Position numbers and translations under genes: made by a program. From positions 29,577 through 40,756 of the forward strand of contig JH993849.1 of the NCBI GenBank assembly GCA_000316135.1: a DNA stretch of 11,180 bases, in the 5' to 3' direction. Position 1 is the stretch's first letter. Each line of letters begins with the position of its first letter. Below the pieces are notes generated by a model. It did no database searches, was not told where the DNA came from, and worked only from the letters and a program-made list of their open reading frames with translations. Shown in pieces: positions 6,348-11,180 of this stretch. The stretch is from Trachipleistophora hominis. Lineage: Eukaryota > Microsporidia > Pleistophoridae.

Positions 6348-7433
6348 ATGGCCATTACATATATTTCATATTGAAACTAACAATGTTAAAAGTTCAAAGC
6401 CCGCGTTATCTTGTCCGTCTATCAAATATTTTCAATAATTTAAGTTTATGACCATTAACGACGTCATCAGGACTAAAGGGTAAATAACGCCATATTGCTT
6501 GCTCGTTAATCAAATATAACACATAACATTGAACGTAAATTGCTATGAAATTAGTACATATGGTATGGAAAAATATTGTTTTGGTTTTGATATTCTTAAT
6601 CGGCTTATAACCACGATTTTAGAGTAAATTATATGATAAAATAATTATAGACCCTTATATTTTGGGGAAATCGCTTTAAAGTGAGAAATTTACATCATCA
6701 TCATGACCGTTCAAGCTATATTATAACTGATGAGTACCAGTAATATTTCAAATATGTTATTAAATGGATAAGTTGTTGTTTAGATAGCTCGTATACATGG
6801 CACCAGCGTGGCACTTATACGCCAAAAGCGTTTTATGTCACTAAATATCTAGTGATAACGTGCAGAATAACAAGTAGATGTGTTAATATTTGAGATGTCT
6901 CCAAATTTGATCAAATACATGTGTATAAGGACTATAAGTTAAATTACGAGTAGTATATAATAATTTATTTTATACACCTATTTATTCAATACAATGCTTT
7001 CTATACTCGAAGAATACTGTTTTTGCGTATTGATGTATTCCAGATCTAACAGATACTCTATTGTGCATGTTATGTGACAGTAAAACGGGTAAATAACTGA
7101 AATAATTGGTTAAACATAAACTAATAGTTATGAAAAGACAACTCACAAGCTGATCATTTAATTCAATAGCAAAAAATTACATACGATGTTTAGAAAATAA
7201 TTTACGTTGGAAATATACAATTAAGCAACAAACAACCATAAAAAACAGCGAAGGGTTCCTGTCTGTTGAAAGAGCTTCGTCCGAAAATCCGAGTTTCAAT
7301 TTCTCTTACAATAAAAGAGTATCAGTAATGAGACTTGAGAAACAACACAACATTGTTATAACAGAAATATGATACGTGAATTAAGCGAAAATTGCAGATG
7401 ATTTAGAAACCTGATACATCATTTAAAATAAAT

Positions 7434-7439
7434 TTTATT
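7434..7439 (-). terminator. AATAAA poly(A) signal behind acetyltransferase
   Basis: Read on the minus strand, AATAAA lies about 70 nt downstream of the stop at 7510, farther than for the other genes. Its use is uncertain. Confidence 0.3.
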
Positions 7440-7509
7440 AGGGCATTCGTCAAACAACACACCACTGTCCATATAGGTTCAGATGACGCAAAATACGTTT
7501 GCAAAACTT

Positions 7510-9012
7510 CTATTCGTCAAAAACACGTATGTTGCTAGTTATGATACCAGCCGGATCGCAGGTCTTCAATTCGACAAAAAGCCTCTCTGTAACCTCAATG
7601 TAATACTTTCCATCGGCCTTTTTCAAAAACTCAAGTAACTCTAAAGCATATACAACATCCGAATGTGTCATGGCCAGTTCATCAGAAATTGCTTCGATTG
7701 ATAAGGACCCTTTTATCCTTGATAGGTAATTGTAGACCTTGTATTTCCAATACTTTTTATAAACGGCGAGTCCTTGATCAGACAGGGGCTTTTCAGGTGT
7801 TCCTTTTCTCTTGTAGATCCTACACAAGCAATAACTAAAGTCAATCAGAAAATAACCAAAGCCTTTCCCCTGGTAACAGGGCAAAACCACAATACATGAC
7901 AAATTGAATTTCGTTGAAAACTTTTCTCTTGAAAAGTATCCTATGAAATTGCTATCGTCATCGTACAGAGTGTAGAATAAAAAAGGCTCTACATCGTAAT
8001 AAAGTGTTTTATGATCAAGAAAGCATTTGGCCACCAGACAAAGATTTCTACAGAAAATAGTGTCTATCTCACCATCTATTTCGTATAATTTTAGTTTTCC
8101 GTGCGAATACACCAAGTTACCGCGCAAATACCTGTCACATTTCAACCTGTGCCTCTCTAACGACACAGAATCCTTGAAATAGAAAAAACACTTTTCACAA
8201 ACATACATCACATGTGACACGTTAATAAAGGGCGAAAGATATCGTGGAGAAAGCTTTTTGTTTCCGATATATAACTTGTTAACAATTATCTCTGTGTTCA
8301 TGTATCTCTGTCCCTTCTCCTCTTTCATAAATCCATTACTCCTCACCAGGCTGTTAAACATGTTCATCTCAAACTTAGCCATTGCCTCTGGATGCGCGGC
8401 TCCCATGTACAGTTTTTCCCGACACGGCCTGCAGAACTGGGCAGTGGTGCATGCTTTGTGGAATATCCTTGGACAAACCAGGCAGCGTACGGCACTCTCG
8501 CCGTTATTTAATCCACATTCTGTACACATGTTGCAGTCGTTGCAAATAAAAGAAATGTCATATTTTTCGACTATCCTGCTTCCTTTCTTAGAGCAGCTGT
8601 TGTGAAACTTTTTTTCACATTTAAGACATTTTACAAAAATTTTTCTCAAAATTTTTCCGCAAAAGTTGCATTTTTTGTGTGAGTCATTCTCTTTTATCGT
8701 ACTTTCATTGCTGATGGCATGCTTTTTCTCGTTTTTTGCCTCCATTTTATCGGTGGCATTGCCGTCTTGATCTCCTGTTTTATACCTCTTTGTTGTATGT
8801 ATTTCGTTTACACCCTTTTCATTTTCAAATTTACCATTTTCATTCGTAATGCTATCCGGTTCATTGCCTTTCTGCTCACTCGCTGTTCTATTTTCCTCCA
8901 TTGTTACAAGAGCACTTCTCATATTGTTTTTTCTCTTAATTAAAGGATGAACACTACCGGTAACATCCTTACATAAACCGTTCTTGCTTGTTATTTGGCC
9001 AATTGTACGCAT
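7510..9012 (-). CDS. MYST histone acetyltransferase with double PHD finger
   Basis: Nuclear lysine acetyltransferase that transfers acetyl from acetyl-CoA to histone tails. Layout of the 500 residues: a polar disordered head (1-105); PHD1 with all eight ligands (C115, C118, C129, C132, H137, C140, C157, C160); directly fused PHD2 (C163, C166, C177, C180, H185, C188, C194, C197); the MYST C2HC zinc finger (C272, C275, H288, C292, exact C-x2-C-x12-H-x3-C spacing); and the catalytic core. The core keeps the autoacetylated Lys (K335 in FLDHKTLYYD), the catalytic Cys (C373), the acetyl-CoA loop QGKGFG (381-386) and the catalytic Glu (E407 in TPEKPLSD). The frame extends to a TTG at 9027; the first ATG is 9012, with CCC 16 nt upstream. 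Whether it is the Esa1 or the Sas3/KAT6 counterpart cannot be settled here. It is divergent from Nse2. Confidence 0.93.
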   Translation of the reverse strand: MRTIGQITSKNGLCKDVTGSVHPLIKRKNNMRSALVTMEENRTASEQKGNEPDSITNENGKFENEKGVNEIHTTKRYKTGDQDGNATDKMEAKNEKKHAISNESTIKENDSHKKCNFCGKILRKIFVKCLKCEKKFHNSCSKKGSRIVEKYDISFICNDCNMCTECGLNNGESAVRCLVCPRIFHKACTTAQFCRPCREKLYMGAAHPEAMAKFEMNMFNSLVRSNGFMKEEKGQRYMNTEIIVNKLYIGNKKLSPRYLSPFINVSHVMYVCEKCFFYFKDSVSLERHRLKCDRYLRGNLVYSHGKLKLYEIDGEIDTIFCRNLCLVAKCFLDHKTLYYDVEPFLFYTLYDDDSNFIGYFSREKFSTKFNLSCIVVLPCYQGKGFGYFLIDFSYCLCRIYKRKGTPEKPLSDQGLAVYKKYWKYKVYNYLSRIKGSLSIEAISDELAMTHSDVVYALELLEFLKKADGKYYIEVTERLFVELKTCDPAGIITSNIRVFDE

Positions 9013-9028
9013 TTGAATTTTATACAAT

Positions 9029-9031
9029 GGG
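9029..9031 (-). promoter_or_regulatory. CCC motif upstream of the acetyltransferase start
   Basis: On the minus strand CCC is followed by 16 mostly A/T bases and then the ATG at 9012. The gap is longer than for the other genes, so the motif assignment is weaker. Confidence 0.35.
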
Positions 9032-9600
9032 TCTTTTGTTACTCAAATGTTTTACATTTTAAAACATCTTATCATTGGAAAAGTGCCGCTGTGCGAAACA
9101 ATGTATAGAATAAATAACTGTTTTGGTTTGCAGAATGTGTAGAACTGCTTTCAAAGAGCACAGAAATGGCCGTTTTTATTAGATTCGCACTGTTATCGAT
9201 CTACAAACGTATTTTTCTTGTTTTAAGAAAAAAAGACACTGAGCATTCACAATGACTTTGTATAAAAAAGGTAAAAATGGTGCAGGCCTTCATTATCTCA
9301 GGACATTCGCTCGGGCTAAAATATGTTTAATCGGTGACAAAATGTCATAACTGATTTCGGATTTATTGGTCTGTATGATAAATTAAATAATTTTCTTGCT
9401 CAAAAAATTAAACCAAGACACAAATTGATTCTTAAATGAATCTCTTACAGTTCAAAAATTAAACCAAGGCACAAATTGAAATGCTTCTTTTATAACGCTC
9501 TTCAAAATAAGATTTGGTGTGAAAGCACAATTTAATAATGAAAGGAGTTATTATTAGTTCATCACTCACTTGTAGCTGTCTGAGAGTCGCCCGATAAGGA
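9032..9600. other. spacer with direct repeat and short open fragments
   Basis: No intact gene is called. A forward frame is open from 9118 to 9330 except for one TGA at 9253-9255. A second ORF of 32 codons (9252-9350) overlaps that TGA as ATGA. TGACA-AAA-TGTCA forms a small palindrome at 9335-9347. A 28-bp direct repeat lies at 9400-9479. Confidence 0.45.
9400..9479. repeat. 28-bp direct repeat pair with hairpin between
   Basis: The units at 9400-9428 and 9452-9479 share the core AATTAAACCAAGrCACAAATTGA and differ by one A in a run and one A/G change. Unit starts are 52 bases apart. Between them, GATTC-TTAAAT-GAATC (9427-9442) forms a short inverted repeat that begins in the end of the first unit. 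The near identity in a spacer suggests a recent duplication. Confidence 0.65.
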
Positions 9601-9896
9601 ATGGCAAGACCGTGGCACACTGTACAGGTGATACCTCAAAAAAGCGATATATTATAGAAGAATTATGTAGATTGCAATTAAAAGGATTGTACGAGGATTA
9701 CTACGTTATAACAGCATTACGGGCCGTTCATATTTCATTTATCCGGTACTCCAGTGGTTAAATACCGCAGGTTATGAAAATCATTAATTTTTGTTATAAA
9801 GAACAAACCGTTCTTTTGCGTCTGTGTCCTGGTTTAAAAGATGTTACGCTTTTTGCTCAATACGGTCTCAAAAACATTGAAGTGCCCCAAAAATGA
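9601..9896 (+). pseudogene. probable decayed gene immediately upstream of Nse2
   Basis: An ATG at 9601 has CCC eight bases upstream (9590-9592), the same arrangement as the real starts here, but its frame ends after 18 codons. A neighbouring frame, open from 9576, carries protein-like sequence (for example KKRYIIEELCRLQLKG, GLYEDYYVITALRAV) to a TAA at 9759-9761. The same frame then stays open (IINFCYKEQTVLLRLCPGL) to a TGA at 9894-9896 that overlaps the Nse2 ATG. The two frames meet at a run of six A (9638-9643), where a one-base length change would join them. The end, LCPGLKDVTL...LKNIEVP, resembles a leucine-rich repeat unit, a guess from pattern only. One frame change and one stop suggest a broken gene, sequence errors, or a chance open stretch. 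Its family is not recognised. Confidence 0.35.
9885..9888 (+). promoter_or_regulatory. CCCC start-proximal motif of Nse2
   Basis: CCCC is followed by AAAA and then the ATG at 9893. It supports this start. Confidence 0.55.
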
Positions 9897-10300
9897 ACGA
9901 ATTGCTTGAAGAAAGAGAAAGAATAATCAACAAAATATTGAAATACATGACAGAAAATAATTATATGGATGAAGATTTATTTCTTTCTATTAAAATACAG
10001 ACATTGGTCAAAAATAGGCCGTGGGCAAATGAATTCAATTTGGTACAGCTGAAGAAGGAAGTTAAAGAATCAAAGGAATACAAAGATTTATTTGACATTG
10101 ATACTATTTTAGTGCAAAACATTAAAATTAGTGACATCTGTTGTCTGACACAGATGAAGATTCGTGAACGATGGGAAGGTGTCTGTGGACACGCCATGGA
10201 ACGAAGTGCTGTGTTAAATTACATGAAAAAGAATAAGAGTGCGCGGTGTCCTGTGGTTGGATGTAATATGTTGCTTAAAGAAAAAAGAAACGAACAATAA
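9893..10300 (+). CDS. NSE2: Nse2/Mms21-like SP-RING SUMO E3 ligase
   Basis: Likely the SUMO ligase subunit of the Smc5/6 complex, which acts in DNA repair and chromosome maintenance in the nucleus. The 135-residue product has a charged, probably coiled N-terminal half (1 to about 70), which would bind the Smc5 coiled coil, and a C-terminal SP-RING (about 78-128). The zinc ligands have the SP-RING pattern C98-x-H100-x18-C119-x4-C124, in VCGHAMERSAVLNY and RCPVVGCN; CPVVGC is typical of Nse2 rather than of Siz/PIAS ligases. The opening strand ISDICCLTQMKI corresponds to the usual CPxT segment. The protein is about half the length of yeast Mms21, with no extra domains. The start has CCCC four bases upstream. 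An AATAAA overlaps the stop codon. Confidence 0.87.
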   Translation: MNELLEERERIINKILKYMTENNYMDEDLFLSIKIQTLVKNRPWANEFNLVQLKKEVKESKEYKDLFDIDTILVQNIKISDICCLTQMKIRERWEGVCGHAMERSAVLNYMKKNKSARCPVVGCNMLLKEKRNEQ

Positions 10301-10301
10301 A
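10296..10301 (+). terminator. AATAAA overlapping the Nse2 stop
   Basis: The hexamer includes the TAA stop at 10298-10300, implying a very short 3' UTR if it is used. Confidence 0.4.
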
Positions 10302-10643
10302 GACACGCATTGTTTTGTAGGTGTTACCTACTGCTTTATGTTACGAGTTACTCATTATTAATACAAAGATTGATTCTACACGGGTATATTTATACAAATA
10401 AAGAATATGTGTAATGATAATAAAAGACTGAATTCATTATTCAAGTCCCATCTTAAGCTTGTTTTATGATTTATTCAATAAGTGCACATAGCTATTTTTA
10501 AAGTGCTCAATAGATTATATTTTGTTCTGTGGTAAAGTGAAATAATATTAAAGTATCAACAATGGTACGTCCAAGTGCAATAATACTCTTTAATAGTAAA
10601 TTAGAAAATAATTTGTTGCTCAAATAATTATTCGCCGCACATT
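10301..10643. other. spacer behind Nse2
   Basis: Apart from the GTAGGT hairpin I see only A/T-rich sequence with several AATAAA-like words. A 21-codon ORF at 10562-10627 opens with ATGGTACGT, which resembles a start codon followed by a splice donor, but no good acceptor follows in frame. Confidence 0.45.
10317..10331 (+). repeat. GTAGGT-GTT-ACCTAC hairpin behind Nse2
   Basis: Perfect 6-bp arms around GTT, 17 nt after the Nse2 stop. The arms are identical to those at 1450-1463 at the end of the unknown gene. Confidence 0.55.
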
Positions 10644-10677
10644 ATGAGGGAACGTAGCCGAACGAATCTTATAAACG

Positions 10678-10986
10678 ATGAATCAAGCAGGCAATGGTAA
10701 TTTTTTACATATTGGTAAAATATTAAGCAATTTTTTTTCGTTGAGGAGGTTGAAAAAGTATGCAATTCCCTCCAAAAATTTAGAGAGGGAGAAGGAAAAC
10801 CTAACAATCAAATTTATGATGAAAAATAACAGGCCACAGCGATTTTATGGTGATTCTACAGATATTATCAATCACTTTTCAAGTCAAAATAGATATTTTT
10901 CAGCTTCTAACTCGTTTAGCAATGACTTCAGCTTTCGAACACTTGCTAGGGATCTAACTTCATTTTATAAAATAAATCGATCATAA
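10678..10986 (+). CDS. doubtful small hypothetical protein
   Basis: An ATG-started frame of 102 residues with no recognisable domain. It is basic in the first half (LRRLKKYAIPSKNLEREKE) and Ser/Asn/Phe-rich in the second, with no signal peptide, membrane helix or Cys. No CCC motif precedes the ATG. An overlapping frame starting at 10644 (MRERSRTNLINDESSRQW) would join this one if a 31-nt GT...AG segment (10697-10727) were spliced out, so the true start may be 10644. In DNA this AT-rich a frame of this length can arise by chance, so its reality is uncertain. Confidence 0.35.
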   Translation: MNQAGNGNFLHIGKILSNFFSLRRLKKYAIPSKNLEREKENLTIKFMMKNNRPQRFYGDSTDIINHFSSQNRYFSASNSFSNDFSFRTLARDLTSFYKINRS

Positions 10987-11180
10987 TTCTCTCTTAAGTA
11001 GCCGACCTAGACCATTAAACTAGATCTACGCGAAATAACATTTTAGTATTTTCTCGATTTGATCAATCAGCTTGCAGTAATACACCCGTATCAATCAGAT
11101 GCACATATTAATACTAATTTCCTATTAAGAAGCGACTGCAATTCTATTTAATAGACAACTTCAACCAACAACAGTGATAA

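Larger units (their letters stand above)
6149..7509. other. convergent spacer between chitinase and acetyltransferase
   Basis: No gene is called in 1.36 kb. It contains the poly(A) signal and nested hairpin behind the chitinase, the palindromes TCAATCA-TT-TGATTGA (6332-6347) and ATTTGATCAAAT (6905-6916), the inverted repeat TCACTA/TAGTGA (6838-6855), a CAT x4 run (6693-6704), and a 72-codon stop-free forward frame at 7154-7372 whose first ATG comes late. On the minus strand, AATAAA at 7434-7439 lies about 70 nt behind the acetyltransferase stop. Confidence 0.5.

Noticed and set aside
3356..7000. Exact 15-mer TCAATACAATGCTTT at 3356-3370 and 6986-7000
   Set aside because: A single A/T-rich 15-mer match is plausible by chance in 11 kb, and the flanks do not match.
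7016..7070. 28-codon and 20-codon reverse ORFs (around 6985-7070 and 7165-7228) with CCC 16-22 nt upstream
   Set aside because: The peptides match no small ribosomal protein such as eL41 or eL39 and are too short to support.
9638..9645. A6G run as a programmed -1 slippery site
   Set aside because: In the 9601 frame the codons are CAA AAA AGC, which does not fit X XXY YYZ, and no downstream stimulatory structure is evident; a mutation or length error is more likely.
10985..11035. tRNA-like words on the minus strand (TAGTTTAATGG and GATCGATT)
   Set aside because: The A-box/B-box distance is too short, no acceptor or T stem can be formed, and the region overlaps the end of an ORF.

Overview
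The window looks like a piece of a microsporidian nuclear genome. The evidence is short intron-less eukaryotic genes for cut-down versions of eukaryotic proteins, AT-rich sequence, and a run of three or more C a short distance before most start codons, which is a known microsporidian start signal. A GH19 chitinase and a spliceosome-independent gene structure also fit. Spacers are long (0.6 to 1.4 kb), so this is not a very compact Encephalitozoon-type genome. A larger-genome lineage such as the Trachipleistophora/Vavraia/Pleistophora group is possible, but that is inference.

Layout. 1-694: AT-rich leader with three inverted repeats near its start. 695-892 (+): ribosomal protein eS28, then after 33 nt an unrecognised helical protein at 926-1453 (+). 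1454-2427: spacer whose first 180 bases hold several hairpins. 2428-2931 (-): Utp11-like small-subunit processome protein. 2932-4378: spacer containing a long stop-free stretch and, near its end, a cluster of TGACGT sites. 4379-6148 (+): secreted GH19 chitinase with an N-terminal CBM19-like domain and a long low-complexity linker. 6149-7509: spacer with a nested hairpin just behind the chitinase poly(A) signal. 7510-9012 (-): MYST histone acetyltransferase with a double PHD finger. 9013-9892: spacer with a 28-bp direct repeat and what looks like a broken gene at about 9601-9896, whose end overlaps the next start. 9893-10300 (+): Nse2/Mms21-type SP-RING SUMO ligase of the Smc5/6 complex. 10301-11180: spacer and a doubtful small ORF (10678-10986) that may have a short 5' exon.

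The genes do not form one pathway. eS28 and Utp11 belong to ribosomes and their assembly; the acetyltransferase and Nse2 act on chromatin and DNA repair; the chitinase acts on the spore wall. The most interesting protein is the fusion of a double PHD finger to a MYST acetyltransferase, an arrangement best known from animal KAT6. The most interesting non-gene signals are the candidate decayed gene before nse2, a shared GTAGGT/ACCTAC hairpin at the 3' ends of two genes, and a hairpin-rich segment behind the unknown gene. No viral genes, CRISPR array, recognisable transposon, rRNA or convincing tRNA was seen.
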